This document shows, one piece after another, positions 9,600 through 18,893 of a stretch of 64,000 bases of DNA. The stretch lies in assembly GCA_025357635.1 (NCBI GenBank), contig JANXOV010000042.1:62001-126000 (forward strand), read 5' to 3'. Position numbers and translations under genes: made by a program. Positions within the stretch are counted from its first letter, which is position 1, and every line of letters starts with the position of its first letter. A model generated the notes under the pieces. The model ran no database searches and was not told the origin of the DNA. It saw only the letters and a program-made list of their open reading frames with translations. Source of the stretch: Pseudomonadota bacterium (lineage in GTDB: Bacteria; Pseudomonadota; Gammaproteobacteria; Steroidobacterales; Steroidobacteraceae).

Positions 9600-10052
9600 T
9601 CACGCATCGTCGGCGGGCTTGCGGCGGCCGAAAAACCAATGCTCAAGCAGCAGCAGCGCAAACATCACGCCGACCACCTCGTGCGCCAGCGCGGTGGCCG
9701 CTTGCGCATCCGCCCGGGTGAGAAAGAACAGCGCGAAGCCCGACACCACCAGCACGGTCAGCGCGGCGGCAAACGAGCCGCCGCTGACGCGGCGCTTCCC
9801 GGTCCGCCATTGCACGCAGGAGTGCCGCGCTGCAGCCCATCCGATCAGGTACAGAACAGGGACCGAGACAACACCATGCATGAGAAGCAGCGGTGCCTGC
9901 CACGCATGCGGCACGGTGCCAAACTCGCCCTGCTCAGAAAAAAAGACATTCAAGATCAGCCACCACACTCCTGAAACCCACAGAACGGCAAACGCGGCAT
10001 ACAGCGCGTAGCGCTCGGAATTGGGCATGGCGCGGCCGCCAACCGGCAGCAT
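9600..10052 (-). CDS. Four-helix membrane protein with paired histidines, putative cytochrome b-like
   Basis: A 150-residue protein with four predicted membrane helices (about residues 14-36, 50-73, 92-112, 120-141). His49 and His59 lie in helix 2, and His124 and His138 in helix 4. Two His-bearing helices with these spacings resemble small b-type cytochromes that hold haem between helices. Family membership is not certain. The start overlaps the stop of the FMN-binding protein gene (TGATG), so the two are translationally coupled. Given its neighbours, it could pass electrons across the membrane to the FMN protein. A start at residue 9 (MPNSERY) is also possible. Confidence 0.55.
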   Translation of the reverse strand: MLPVGGRAMPNSERYALYAAFAVLWVSGVWWLILNVFFSEQGEFGTVPHAWQAPLLLMHGVVSVPVLYLIGWAAARHSCVQWRTGKRRVSGGSFAAALTVLVVSGFALFFLTRADAQAATALAHEVVGVMFALLLLEHWFFGRRKPADDA

Positions 10053-10606
10053 CACGGCGCCGCCGCCGGACGCAGCGCGGTCTGCCACAGCGCCGCAAGC
10101 CAGCGCACGCCCTGCGTCACGTGCTCGCAGGACAGCGTCGCGCCTGCGATGTTCTTGATGTCGGTGCGGAACTGCAGTTGCTCCAGTCCGGCGCGGCGCG
10201 CGAACTGTGCACGCCAGTTGCGATTGCGGATTTCACCGCCATGACTTTCCCGGTAGGAGAGGATTTCGACCGTCGTAAGAGCGCCATCGGCACCAACCCC
10301 CACGGCATAGGTGATCAGATTCTGGCGTCCTATGACCTCGTCCAGAAAGAAATGCCCGATCGCAGCGCCCCCGCCCTGTGCCGACCAGATCTGCAGGCGG
10401 CCACGTGCCGGCTGCGGACCGGCCAACGCACCGATGGACTGCCGCTGCGAGTCACTCAACGTCACGAGGACGGGCGTAAACCGGTCGGCCTGCGGGAAAA
10501 TCGCATGTTGCGCGGCCTCGAGCGACAGGTAGTCGGCGGCGATGACCGGCGGCGCCGGCAGCATTCCAGCGAGCGCAATGCCCGGCATTAGAAATCGTGT
10601 ATCCAC
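10052..10606 (-). CDS. Exported FMN-binding-domain protein (covalent flavin carrier candidate)
   Basis: A 184-residue protein with a signal peptide (residues 1-24, cleavage near VIAA) and an FMN_bind-type C-terminal half ending DIKNIAGATLSCEHVT. In NqrC/RnfG-type domains the last Thr of an S/T-G-A-T motif receives FMN by phosphoester bond from ApbE. Here the motif is AGATLS, so Thr157 is the candidate acceptor, with Ala in place of the first Ser/Thr. It starts at a GTG overlapping the porin stop (TAGTG). A divergent apbE gene in the same locus supports flavinylation. Confidence 0.8.
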   Translation of the reverse strand: MDTRFLMPGIALAGMLPAPPVIAADYLSLEAAQHAIFPQADRFTPVLVTLSDSQRQSIGALAGPQPARGRLQIWSAQGGGAAIGHFFLDEVIGRQNLITYAVGVGADGALTTVEILSYRESHGGEIRNRNWRAQFARRAGLEQLQFRTDIKNIAGATLSCEHVTQGVRWLAALWQTALRPAAAP

Positions 10607-11916
10607 TAAAACTGATAGCCCAGCCCCAGATCGTAGCGATTATCGCCGGAACGATCACGGAAGTTGAGATAATCGGCCTTGAGAACCACGCCGGGGGCGA
10701 TCATCCAGTTCACCCCGCCGGTGAACACCTCGCTGTCATCGGGACTCGCCGGCGTCAGCCCGATGCCAAGGTCAGCGTACGAAGCACCCGTGTTGAAGCG
10801 CTCATATCTCAAGAACGGGGTCAGCGCCCAGTTGCCGCGATCGATGGCGCGGTAAGCAGCCTCTGCGTACCAGCCGAAAAAGGATTGCGGTATGGGCGAT
10901 GGGTTGCCCACGGTGAGCAGATTGGCCGCTGCCGTGTTGCTGATATGCCCGCGGGCATACAAGGTGGAAAGCTCCCATCGGCCCGGCGTCCAGCGTCCAT
11001 GCCCCTCCCACAAGGTCACGCGCGCGCGGCCGGCCGCGGATTGTCCCTGCGACGCACCGCCGCTGAAAATAGAGCCGCCGACCTTCAAACCCGGCAGACC
11101 GGTGTAATTGAGAGCCGCAAAACCCGACAGGTCATCGGCGGATGCCAGCGACAGTTCCTGATGGATGGCGCCGAGCGGAGATTCGCGGCCTTCGCCCGAG
11201 GAGGCATCCCATTTGTTGAGATTAAAGCCAGTGGTCAATCCAACGCTCCAGTTCAATCCGGCATCGGTGGAGCCCAACAGCTGCACGCCGCCTTCGCGCC
11301 AGGTTGTGGGGATGATCGCGGTTTCAATCGAGTTTCTGAACACACCGTAATAGCGGGTGGGTTCATGATTTTCATTCAGCATTCCACTGGGCACGAGAAA
11401 CAACCCGATCTTGGCGAACAGGTGGTCGTTGAAGCGCCGCTCGATGTAGGCCTGCTCGATCTCCACCTCGCCCGGATCCGAGGCGGAGCTGACGGCGTGT
11501 TCGATTTCGATTTCACTCGCCAGTCTCGTGTTCTCGTCGAATTGATAGCCGATGCCGACCACGAAGCGCGCAAGGTCGGCGGTTGTCCGGGCGGAGTCCG
11601 CCGTGGGGTGAGAGTAGTTGAGTTCGCCATAGCCAAAGAAACTGGGGCCGCCGACGCTGCTGACGAAGCCGGCCGGTGCCGATGCGCCCGCCAGTTCGGC
11701 CGCGGCTGCCGGCTGAGCATTGCCCGTCGCGGCAATCGCCTGTGCCTGCGCGTTCTGCTGAGCCTTCAGTTGCGCCAGCTCCGCTCTTACCGCATCAAGT
11801 TGCTCGGCCAGCGCCTGCACTCTGGCTTCAAGGTCCTGCGAGCTGGCGGCATGTGATATCCCGATGCCCGACAAGAGAAACAGAACCGACAAGATGCGAC
11901 TCGCGTAACCGCGCAT
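10606..11916 (-). CDS. Outer-membrane porin with N-terminal coiled coil
   Basis: A 436-residue protein with a clear signal peptide (residues 1-24, ending SHAA). A short coiled coil comes next (about residues 27-58, with regularly spaced Leu/Val and Ala), then beta-strand-rich sequence ending in the aromatic YQF. This resembles trimeric OprO/OprP-type or related porins. The start at 11916 is chosen because AGAGGT lies about 6 nt upstream and the signal peptide begins there. The promoter region holds a near-consensus Fur box, so iron limitation probably induces it. Substrate is unknown; a role in ferric compound uptake or reduction is inferred from context. Confidence 0.82.
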   Translation of the reverse strand: MRGYASRILSVLFLLSGIGISHAASSQDLEARVQALAEQLDAVRAELAQLKAQQNAQAQAIAATGNAQPAAAAELAGASAPAGFVSSVGGPSFFGYGELNYSHPTADSARTTADLARFVVGIGYQFDENTRLASEIEIEHAVSSASDPGEVEIEQAYIERRFNDHLFAKIGLFLVPSGMLNENHEPTRYYGVFRNSIETAIIPTTWREGGVQLLGSTDAGLNWSVGLTTGFNLNKWDASSGEGRESPLGAIHQELSLASADDLSGFAALNYTGLPGLKVGGSIFSGGASQGQSAAGRARVTLWEGHGRWTPGRWELSTLYARGHISNTAAANLLTVGNPSPIPQSFFGWYAEAAYRAIDRGNWALTPFLRYERFNTGASYADLGIGLTPASPDDSEVFTGGVNWMIAPGVVLKADYLNFRDRSGDNRYDLGLGYQF

Positions 11917-11981
11917 AAAATGACCTCTGGAAGATTCTGATTGCTGAAATTTCATGGCGCCGTTAGGATGGTTTAGATACG

Positions 11982-12000
11982 AATGAGAATGATTATCAAT
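11982..12000. promoter_or_regulatory. Fur box between porin and apbE
   Basis: AATGAGAATGATTATCAAT matches the 19-bp Fur consensus (GATAATGATAATCATTATC) at most positions, including the central AATGATTATC core. It lies 66 nt upstream of the porin start and 43 nt upstream of the apbE start, so one site can control both divergent units. Confidence 0.85.
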
Positions 12001-12042
12001 TAGTTTCGTATTCTGGTCAACCCGATCACCGAAGGACTGTCG

Positions 12043-12840
12043 TTGGCGCTGAAAGTGCAACAATCCATCCGCATGACCCGTTTAAGGCCCGCCCTGGGGA
12101 CATTCGTGGCATTCGAGGCGGACGCGGCGTCCCAGAACGCAGCCGAGGCAGCCATCAACGCGGCGGCGGCCGCCATTGTGAGGGTCGAGGCATTGCTGCA
12201 CCCGACTCGACCCGGCAGCGATCTTTGGGCCCTGGCCTGCTCGGCAGCGCATGTCGAGGTCGCCGTCGATCCCTGGACCTACGAGTTGCTGGAATTGAGC
12301 CAATTGCTGCACCGGCTATCCGGGGGCGTCTTCGACCCCTGCCTGCCCAAAGCGCTCGGCCGCATGCGCGACGTGGAATTGCGGGCGCCACACCGGGTCA
12401 TCACTCATGCGGCCGTGAGCATCGACCTGGGCGGCATCGCCAAGGGGTTTGCGGTCGACCGGGCCATCGAGGCCATGCGCCGGATGGGATGCACAAGCGC
12501 ACTGGTGAACGCCGGCGGAGATCTGCGCGTCGACGGCCTTCGCAGCCACGAAATCTCCTGCCGCCTCCCCTCGGGCGAGTGCCAGACGCTGACGCTCAGC
12601 GGCGTTGCGCTCGCGGTCTCGCGTCTCGAGGCCGAGGACCGACCACCCGAGCATCAAGGCTACTATCGGCACGATGGTGACCACACCGCGGCTTGCGCAG
12701 CGGCAATGGCCTCAACCGCCGCCGCCATCCTCGCGCCATCGGCGGCTGTGGCCGATGCGCTGACCAAGTGCGCACTGCTGTGCACGCCACAGGCCTGCAG
12801 CGGTATCCTGAATCACTTCAACGCCCGCCGGTTGTTTTAG
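12043..12840 (+). CDS. apbE: FAD:protein FMN transferase ApbE
   Basis: A 265-residue ApbE-family enzyme, which splits FAD and attaches FMN to Thr of target proteins in a Mg-dependent reaction. Visible motifs are ALGTFVAFEA at the N-terminus, DLGGIAKGFAVDRA, VNAGGDLRV and the late metal-site segment ADALTKCALL. The TTG start is preferred because AAGGA lies 7 nt upstream; the ATG 30 nt later has no ribosome-binding sequence. No signal peptide or lipobox is visible, although many ApbE proteins are exported. Its likely substrate is the divergently encoded FMN-binding protein. Confidence 0.93.
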   Translation: MALKVQQSIRMTRLRPALGTFVAFEADAASQNAAEAAINAAAAAIVRVEALLHPTRPGSDLWALACSAAHVEVAVDPWTYELLELSQLLHRLSGGVFDPCLPKALGRMRDVELRAPHRVITHAAVSIDLGGIAKGFAVDRAIEAMRRMGCTSALVNAGGDLRVDGLRSHEISCRLPSGECQTLTLSGVALAVSRLEAEDRPPEHQGYYRHDGDHTAACAAAMASTAAAILAPSAAVADALTKCALLCTPQACSGILNHFNARRLF

Positions 12841-13730
12841 CGCGAGCCGGCCATCGCTGCGCCGCCGCTCACGAATTGCCGTATTTCGCTCACCACCGGC
12901 GCGCGGCCACGCGCCGGGGCGCTCATCGCAGCCACCGTGTCGGCATGCTTCAATTTTGGAAAAATGCGCAACGTGACAACGACGCCTTTGCCCGTGAGCG
13001 CGGCGGCGAGATTACGTGAATTCTTGGGCCACACGGTCTCATCCGCCTCGCCATGCAGGAGCAGCATGGGCGGGGCACCGGCGCGCACGAAATTGATGGG
13101 CTGACTCAACGGATACAGTTCAGGGGGACCGAACATGTCGCGCGTGTCCTCTTCGGTGAAGGGCAGGAAATCATAGGGGCCGGACAAACCGATCACGCCC
13201 GCGACCGGCATGTCGGACTTGCCAACGGATGCAAGAAATCGCTGGTCCAGCGCGAGCAGCGCCGCCATCTGCGCGCCGGCCGAATGCCCCATGAAATATA
13301 AACGCGTCGGGTCAACGCCGTAGTCGGCGGCGTGATCCGAGACCCAGGCCGCCGCCTGCGCAGCGTCTTGCATGAAGCCGGGCATTTTCACCTGCGGGTA
13401 GTGCCGGTAGTTCGGCAGCACCGCGACATAACCCAGCTCGCACAGTGCCGCGGCGACGAAACGGTAGTCCGACTTGTCACCAAAACTCCAGCGCCCGCCG
13501 TGCCAGAACACGACCACGGGCGCGCCCGGCAGCGCGTGGTCGGGCTTGTACACATCAAGCCGCTGCTGCGGATCCGCACCGTACGGGATATCGGTCATGC
13601 GGCTGTAATCGCCGAAGTACGCCGGTACGTTGGCGGCGACGAACCCCAGCTGTACGCAACCGCTCAGCACGAGGCTCATCGAAACCATGCCCGCCAGCCG
13701 GCGGCAGAAACGGTTGAAATTCAAGAGCAC
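12837..13730 (-). CDS. Alpha/beta-hydrolase lipoprotein, BD-FAE/carboxylesterase-like
   Basis: A 297-residue predicted lipoprotein with lipobox LSGC (Cys at about residue 25). The hydrolase fold shows the oxyanion motif HGGRW, nucleophile elbow GHSAGAQ, and a late HGEADETVWP segment with catalytic Asp. Catalytic His is probably in LKHADT. It resembles bifunctional feruloyl/acetyl-xylan esterase-type and HSL-like esterases; the substrate is unknown. It begins 1 nt after the HExxH gene and ends convergently with apbE (4-nt overlap). Confidence 0.8.
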   Translation of the reverse strand: MLLNFNRFCRRLAGMVSMSLVLSGCVQLGFVAANVPAYFGDYSRMTDIPYGADPQQRLDVYKPDHALPGAPVVVFWHGGRWSFGDKSDYRFVAAALCELGYVAVLPNYRHYPQVKMPGFMQDAAQAAAWVSDHAADYGVDPTRLYFMGHSAGAQMAALLALDQRFLASVGKSDMPVAGVIGLSGPYDFLPFTEEDTRDMFGPPELYPLSQPINFVRAGAPPMLLLHGEADETVWPKNSRNLAAALTGKGVVVTLRIFPKLKHADTVAAMSAPARGRAPVVSEIRQFVSGGAAMAGSR

Positions 13731-13731
13731 C

Positions 13732-14214
13732 TCACTGGCAGCATTGGAAGGTCAAGTGTCCGGTCTGATCGAGAATGTGGCGGTGGATGAGCCAAAGGCG
13801 CGCATCGTCCGCATCGAAGTTGAACCACTGCGCCGTGCTGCCGAGGCGGAAACTGTAGCCCCAATCATCCATGTCGCGATACATCCGCTCGCGCGGACAG
13901 GACTTCAACGCATCGCCCAGGAGCACCTGTAAATAGCAGACGGCGGACTCCTCGGCCGTGCCGCCCTGCGCATTGGTATGCAACAGCGCGCGCCGTTCGG
14001 GGCTCATGCACACGAAATGCGCCGCCTCGTGCAGCACCGAGTGCAGCGGCGTATCGAGCCGCGCGTACAGACGATCCTCAATCAACCCGGCCTCGCGCTC
14101 ACCCCAGTAGGAACCCGGAATGACTTCCTGCGCCGCCACCAGCCGCAGCTGCAGGCCGTAGCGGTCGAGCAGACCGTGGACGGCGAGTCGATCGATGTGC
14201 TGCAGCAGAAGCAC
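13732..14214 (-). CDS. Putative zinc-metalloprotease-like protein (HExxH)
   Basis: A 160-residue protein with HEAAHFVCM, an HExxH zinc-binding motif, followed by conserved-looking acidic residues (TAEESAVCYLQ) that could give a third ligand. No signal peptide is evident, so a cytoplasmic location is likely. I do not recognise a named family. It sits directly after lptE, in the place where holA is found in many gammaproteobacteria, and is part of the same transcription unit. Confidence 0.6.
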   Translation of the reverse strand: MLLLQHIDRLAVHGLLDRYGLQLRLVAAQEVIPGSYWGEREAGLIEDRLYARLDTPLHSVLHEAAHFVCMSPERRALLHTNAQGGTAEESAVCYLQVLLGDALKSCPRERMYRDMDDWGYSFRLGSTAQWFNFDADDARLWLIHRHILDQTGHLTFQCCQ

Positions 14215-14224
14215 GTCCGTCTGC

Positions 14225-14758
14225 TCAAGGCGACTTCAGACTCGCCAAACGCCGCGACGCGATCGCCGCCAGCTCGCGCGCCATCTGCATGCGCAGCACG
14301 TCTTCTTCGTGTTCCTTGGCAAGAAGTGCATTTTCATCGAAGCTGTAATCGCGCGTCAGGCTCAATGTCTGCGGCGCCAGCAATTCCTTCTCCGCAGTGC
14401 GCACGCCGATGGTGACGGAATAGGTGAGTTCGTACTCGGTGGGAATGTTGCGCGCCGACACCGACAGCACACGCCGCTGCACCTCGTCGCGCGTCACTTC
14501 GATCGTGGCGCTGGCCGAGACGCTGCTCGTCTGCAAACTCGCGCCCGAATCGAGCAGACGCCGCTCGAAGGCGCGCGAGAAGTCCGTGTACGAATCCTGC
14601 AGCACCAGATAGGGCTTGGACATCACGGGCGGCAGAGGCTCGCTGCCTGCCAGACGGAAGCCGCACCCGCCGGCCGTTGCGAGCGCCGCGGCCAACGCGG
14701 CGGTCAGCGGCACGGTGAAACGCAGCGCATCCCGCCGCACTTCAGCCCACCACCACAT
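14225..14758 (-). CDS. lptE: LPS-assembly lipoprotein LptE
   Basis: A 177-residue outer-membrane lipoprotein with a lipobox-like TAGGC (lipidated Cys at about residue 32) followed by GFRLAG, the usual LptE start of the mature protein. LptE plugs the LptD barrel and helps deliver LPS to the cell surface. The gene overlaps the 3' end of leuS by 17 nt, the standard leuS-lptE arrangement. Confidence 0.9.
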   Translation of the reverse strand: MWWWAEVRRDALRFTVPLTAALAAALATAGGCGFRLAGSEPLPPVMSKPYLVLQDSYTDFSRAFERRLLDSGASLQTSSVSASATIEVTRDEVQRRVLSVSARNIPTEYELTYSVTIGVRTAEKELLAPQTLSLTRDYSFDENALLAKEHEEDVLRMQMARELAAIASRRLASLKSP

Positions 14759-17354
14759 TGACGAGTTTGCCGGGAACCACGATGACCTTGCGCACCGTCA
14801 TGGCCGCCACAAACTTCTGCACGTTCGCATCCGCCAGTGCTGCGGCGCGCACCTGCGCCTCATCGGCGGACGGGGGCACCGCGATGCGGCCACGCAGTTT
14901 GCCGTTGACCTGCACGACGATTTCCAGCATCGACTGCTTGAGCGCCTCCGCGTCAGCCTGCGGCCAGCGTTCATCGATGATGGCGCGCGCGTGACCCAGC
15001 GCGTGCCACAACGCATGCGTGGCATGAGGAACGATGGGCGAGAGGCACAGCACGGCAGTTTCGAGCGCTTCCTGCGCCACCGATCGGCCCTGCGCACTCG
15101 CATCCTCGAACTTCGCCAGCGCATTCAGCAGCTCCATGACCGCGGCGATTGCCGTGTTGAAGGTGCGCCGGCGCGCAAAGTCGTCGGTCACTTTGGCCAA
15201 GGTCTGATGCGTCTGGCGCCGCAGTGTGCGCTGCGCCTCGGTCAGCGCCACCGCATCGAGCTTGCCCGGTATGCCTGCGCTCACATGCGTATGCACCGCT
15301 TTCCACAGCCGCTTCATGAAGCGGAAAGAACCCTGCACGCCCTCATCCGACCATTCCAGCGTCTGCTCCGGCGGCGCTGCGAACATCGTAAACAGCCGTG
15401 CCGTGTCCGCGCCGAACTGCTCCACCAGAGCCTGCGGGTCCACGCCGTTGTTCTTGGACTTGGACATGGTGACGATGCCGCCGGACTCCACCGGGAGCTG
15501 ATCGGCGCGCAGCACAGCGCCGGTACGCGCGCCGCCGGCATCCGTGGTCACATCCACATCGGCGGGATTGAAGTATTCGACCCGTCCCGAGGCCGGCTTG
15601 CGGAAGAACACCTCATTCAACACCATGCCCTGGGTGAACAGGTTGGCGAAGGGTTCGCGCAGCGACACCACTTTCAGATCGTTCATTGCGCGCACCCAGA
15701 AGCGCGAATACAGCAGATGCAGGATGGCGTGTTCGATGCCGCCGATGTACTGATCGACGGGGAGCCAGTAGTCGCTGCGTTGATCCACCATCGCCCGGGC
15801 ATTGCCGGGGCTGGCAAAGCGCAGGAAATACCAGCTCGAATCCACGAAGGTGTCCATGGTGTCGGTCTCGCGGCGCGCAGGCCCCTGGCAGCGGGGACAC
15901 CGGCATTCGAGAAACGCCGCATTCCTGGCCAGCGGATTGCCGCTGCCGTCCGGCACCAGGTCCGGCGGCAGCAGCACGGGCAACTGATCGTCCGGCACCG
16001 GCACGTCGCCGCAAGCGGCACAATGCACGATGGGAATCGGGCACCCCCAATATCGCTGGCGCGAAATGCCCCAGTCGCGCAGCCTCCAGGTCGTCTGCTT
16101 CTCGCCGAGATTCTTGCGGCTCAGATCCGCGGTGATCGCCTCCACAGCCGCAGCGAACTGCAGTCCATCGTACGATCCGGAGTTGTAGCAGCGACCGTAA
16201 TCCCCGTACCAGGGCTGCCATTGCGCAGTGGAAAATTCGCGCTGATCCACGGCGATGACCGGCACGATGGGCAGTGAGTATTTTTGCGCAAACTCGAAGT
16301 CGCGTTCATCGTGCGCCGGCACGCCCATGACCGCACCCTCGCCATAGGTCATGAGCACATAGTTGCCCACCCACACCGGCACGGGCGCGCCGCTGAGCGG
16401 GTGCTCGACGAACAGATCTGTCGGCATGCCCTTTTTTTCCTGGATCGCCAGATCCGCCTCGGTGGCAGCGCCGCGCCGGCATTCCTCCAGAAACGCGGCG
16501 AGCGCCGGATCGGTCCGCGCCGCGTGCAGCGCCAGGGGATGCTCGGCGGCCACGGCGCAGAAAGTCACGCCCATGATGGTGTCGACGCGCGTGGTGAAGG
16601 CGCGCAACACTTTGCGCTCTCCCGCCAGCTCATACGGGAATCCAACGTTCACGCCGACACTCTTGCCGATCCAGTTCGCCTGCATGGTGCGCACGCGATC
16701 CGGCCAGCCCTGCATGTCATCCAGCGCGCTCAACAGATCTTGCGCGTAGCGGGTGATGCCGAGGTAATACATCGGTATGTCGCGCTTTTCCACCAACGCG
16801 CCGGTGCGCCAGCCGCGGCCGTCGATGACCTGTTCATTCGCCAGCACGGTTTTATCCACCGGGTCCCAGTTCACCACGCCGGCTTTCTTGTAGGCGATGC
16901 CGGCTTCGAGCATGCGCAGGAAGAACCATTGATTCCAGCGGTAGTATTCCGGCTCACAGGTGGCCAGTTCGCGGCTCCAATCCAGGGCAAAGCCCAGCAC
17001 CTTGAGCTGGCTCTTCATGGTGTCGATATTGGCCCGCGTCCACTTCGCCGGTGGCACGCCATTGGCCATGGCGGCGTTTTCAGCCGGCAAACCGAACGCG
17101 TCCCAGCCCATCGGCTGCAGCACGTTCTTGCCGTTCATGCGCATGAAGCGCGACAGCACGTCGCCGATGGTGTAGTTGCGCACATGGCCCATGTGCAGCC
17201 GCCCGCTCGGGTACGGGAACATGGACAGGCAATAGTATTTCTCTCGCGCCGGATCTTCCGCCGCCTCGAAGCAGCGGTTCTCGTTCCAATAGCGTTGCGC
17301 ATCGGCCTCGATGGCCGCGGGTTCATAGCGTTCTTGCATGGTCGTATTGTGCAT
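14742..17354 (-). CDS. leuS: Leucyl-tRNA synthetase
   Basis: An 870-residue class I synthetase that charges tRNA-Leu. HMGH (the HIGH signature) occurs in [15 protein letters not shown] near residue 50 and MSKSKNNG (KMSKS) near residue 620. The connective-peptide editing domain lies between, with a T-rich segment (TTRVDT). Length matches the bacterial family (about 860). Two Met codons, residues 1 and 6, are possible starts; neither has a strong ribosome-binding sequence. It starts 9 nt after lnt. Confidence 0.98.
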   Translation of the reverse strand: MHNTTMQERYEPAAIEADAQRYWNENRCFEAAEDPAREKYYCLSMFPYPSGRLHMGHVRNYTIGDVLSRFMRMNGKNVLQPMGWDAFGLPAENAAMANGVPPAKWTRANIDTMKSQLKVLGFALDWSRELATCEPEYYRWNQWFFLRMLEAGIAYKKAGVVNWDPVDKTVLANEQVIDGRGWRTGALVEKRDIPMYYLGITRYAQDLLSALDDMQGWPDRVRTMQANWIGKSVGVNVGFPYELAGERKVLRAFTTRVDTIMGVTFCAVAAEHPLALHAARTDPALAAFLEECRRGAATEADLAIQEKKGMPTDLFVEHPLSGAPVPVWVGNYVLMTYGEGAVMGVPAHDERDFEFAQKYSLPIVPVIAVDQREFSTAQWQPWYGDYGRCYNSGSYDGLQFAAAVEAITADLSRKNLGEKQTTWRLRDWGISRQRYWGCPIPIVHCAACGDVPVPDDQLPVLLPPDLVPDGSGNPLARNAAFLECRCPRCQGPARRETDTMDTFVDSSWYFLRFASPGNARAMVDQRSDYWLPVDQYIGGIEHAILHLLYSRFWVRAMNDLKVVSLREPFANLFTQGMVLNEVFFRKPASGRVEYFNPADVDVTTDAGGARTGAVLRADQLPVESGGIVTMSKSKNNGVDPQALVEQFGADTARLFTMFAAPPEQTLEWSDEGVQGSFRFMKRLWKAVHTHVSAGIPGKLDAVALTEAQRTLRRQTHQTLAKVTDDFARRRTFNTAIAAVMELLNALAKFEDASAQGRSVAQEALETAVLCLSPIVPHATHALWHALGHARAIIDERWPQADAEALKQSMLEIVVQVNGKLRGRIAVPPSADEAQVRAAALADANVQKFVAAMTVRKVIVVPGKLVNVVVG

Positions 17355-17363
17355 AAAAAAGGA

Positions 17364-18893
17364 CTACATCATCCGCCGCCGGCGCCACAGCGCCAAGACC
17401 AGCAGGCCGGCCGCGCCGAGCAGTATGGGGTAGTTTCCAAAGCGGGCATACGGGGTCAGTCCCGACAAGGGCACCACATCCGCCCGCAGCACGCCCGGAG
17501 TGAATTGCGGCAATCGCCCCACGAGCTGGCCGCGCGGTCCGATGACCGCGGTGATGCCGTCGTTGGCGGCGCGGATCAAATAGCGCTCGGCCTCCATGGC
17601 GCGCATGCGCGCGATCTGCAGATGCTGATGCGGCGCGGTCGAATCCCCGTACCAGGCGTTGTTGGTGACATTGACCAGCAGCGTGGCTTCACGCAGCACG
17701 CCGCGCTGCTCGCTGCCATACGCGTCCTCGTAGCAGATGGTCAGCCCCAGCGGCTGACCCGCCGCCCGCAATATCGGCTGATTTTCAGCGCCCGGCCACA
17801 TGTCGGTATACGGCAGACTCATCAGCCGCATCCAGGAGCGGATGAAGGCGGGAACCGGAAAGAACTCGCCAAAGGGCACCAGCCGGCGTTTGTAATACCA
17901 GCCTTCGCCCGCATCGCTCATGACCAGCAGGCCATTGCGGTAGTGATCCGTATCGGGTTCATAGCGCAGCAGCCCGATGGCGAAATCGGCGCCATGGCGC
18001 CTGCCCGCGGCCCGCAGCGCCTGCAGGTAATCGCCCAGGTCGTTTGCCAGAATCGGCAGCGCCGCTTCCGGCCAGACGATGAGCCGCGCACCCCAGGCTT
18101 GCTCAGCGGTCAAGTGCGAGTACTTGACCACCGTTGCTTCGCGATTCTCGTTCTGCCATTTTTCGTCCTGCGGCACGGCGCCCTGAACCACCGCCACCGG
18201 CAGCGCAGCCGCAGCGGGCCGGGTGTAGTTGACCTGCCGCAGCGCCAGCGGCAGCGTGAACAGCACCAGGGCCAGACAGGCGGCAATCCACCGCTGCCGC
18301 GCGCTCGTCGAGGGTTGCAGCGCCACATCGAGCGCGACGGCGAGGAAGGCGGCGATCCACGACAAACCGTACACACCCAGCACCGGCGCAAAGCGGGCCA
18401 GCGGAGAATCGGTGAAGGCATAGCCCAGCGCCAGCCAGGGGAAGCCGCTCAGCGCCCAGCCTCGCACCCATTCCAACAGCATCCACAGACCCGGCAATAC
18501 CAGCCAATGACGGGTTGCGCCGGGCTTGAGCCAGAACCGATTGGCGATGTAGCACAGCAGGGCCGAGTACACCGCCATGATGGCGACCAGTGCGGCCTGC
18601 AATACAAGCGTCAACCAGATGGGCGCCTGCCCGAACTTGTGAATGCTGGTGTACAGCCAGTAGGTGCCGAACGAAAACAAACCGGTGGCGAAGGCGGCGC
18701 CGATTGCGGCAGCACGACGCGGCGGGATGCCGCGGATCAACGCGAACAGCGCCGCGGGCGCAAGGATGGCCAGCGGCCAGAACTCAAAAGGAGCGAATGC
18801 GAGGTTAAGAACGGCTCCCGCGGCAAAAGCGGCGAGGACCTTCCACCGTGACGTCAACGCCGGGGCGCCCACTGCGCCCGAGGACGCGCTCAA
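17364..18893 (-). CDS. lnt: Apolipoprotein N-acyltransferase
   Basis: A 509-residue inner-membrane enzyme that adds the third acyl chain to lipoproteins. About six membrane helices precede the periplasmic nitrilase domain. The catalytic triad is visible as Glu in LIVWPEAALP, Lys in YKRRLVPFGEF and Cys in LTICYEDAYG. A last hydrophobic segment precedes the basic end LWRRRRMM. It overlaps corC by 4 nt. Confidence 0.97.
   Translation of the reverse strand: MSASSGAVGAPALTSRWKVLAAFAAGAVLNLAFAPFEFWPLAILAPAALFALIRGIPPRRAAAIGAAFATGLFSFGTYWLYTSIHKFGQAPIWLTLVLQAALVAIMAVYSALLCYIANRFWLKPGATRHWLVLPGLWMLLEWVRGWALSGFPWLALGYAFTDSPLARFAPVLGVYGLSWIAAFLAVALDVALQPSTSARQRWIAACLALVLFTLPLALRQVNYTRPAAAALPVAVVQGAVPQDEKWQNENREATVVKYSHLTAEQAWGARLIVWPEAALPILANDLGDYLQALRAAGRRHGADFAIGLLRYEPDTDHYRNGLLVMSDAGEGWYYKRRLVPFGEFFPVPAFIRSWMRLMSLPYTDMWPGAENQPILRAAGQPLGLTICYEDAYGSEQRGVLREATLLVNVTNNAWYGDSTAPHQHLQIARMRAMEAERYLIRAANDGITAVIGPRGQLVGRLPQFTPGVLRADVVPLSGLTPYARFGNYPILLGAAGLLVLALWRRRRMM

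Noticed and set aside
14616-18851. Two very long plus-strand open frames opposite leuS and lnt (553 and 855 codons)
   Set aside because: They mirror real genes with full family motifs on the minus strand; high GC content leaves antisense frames open. Their composition is His/Arg/Gln-rich without domains.
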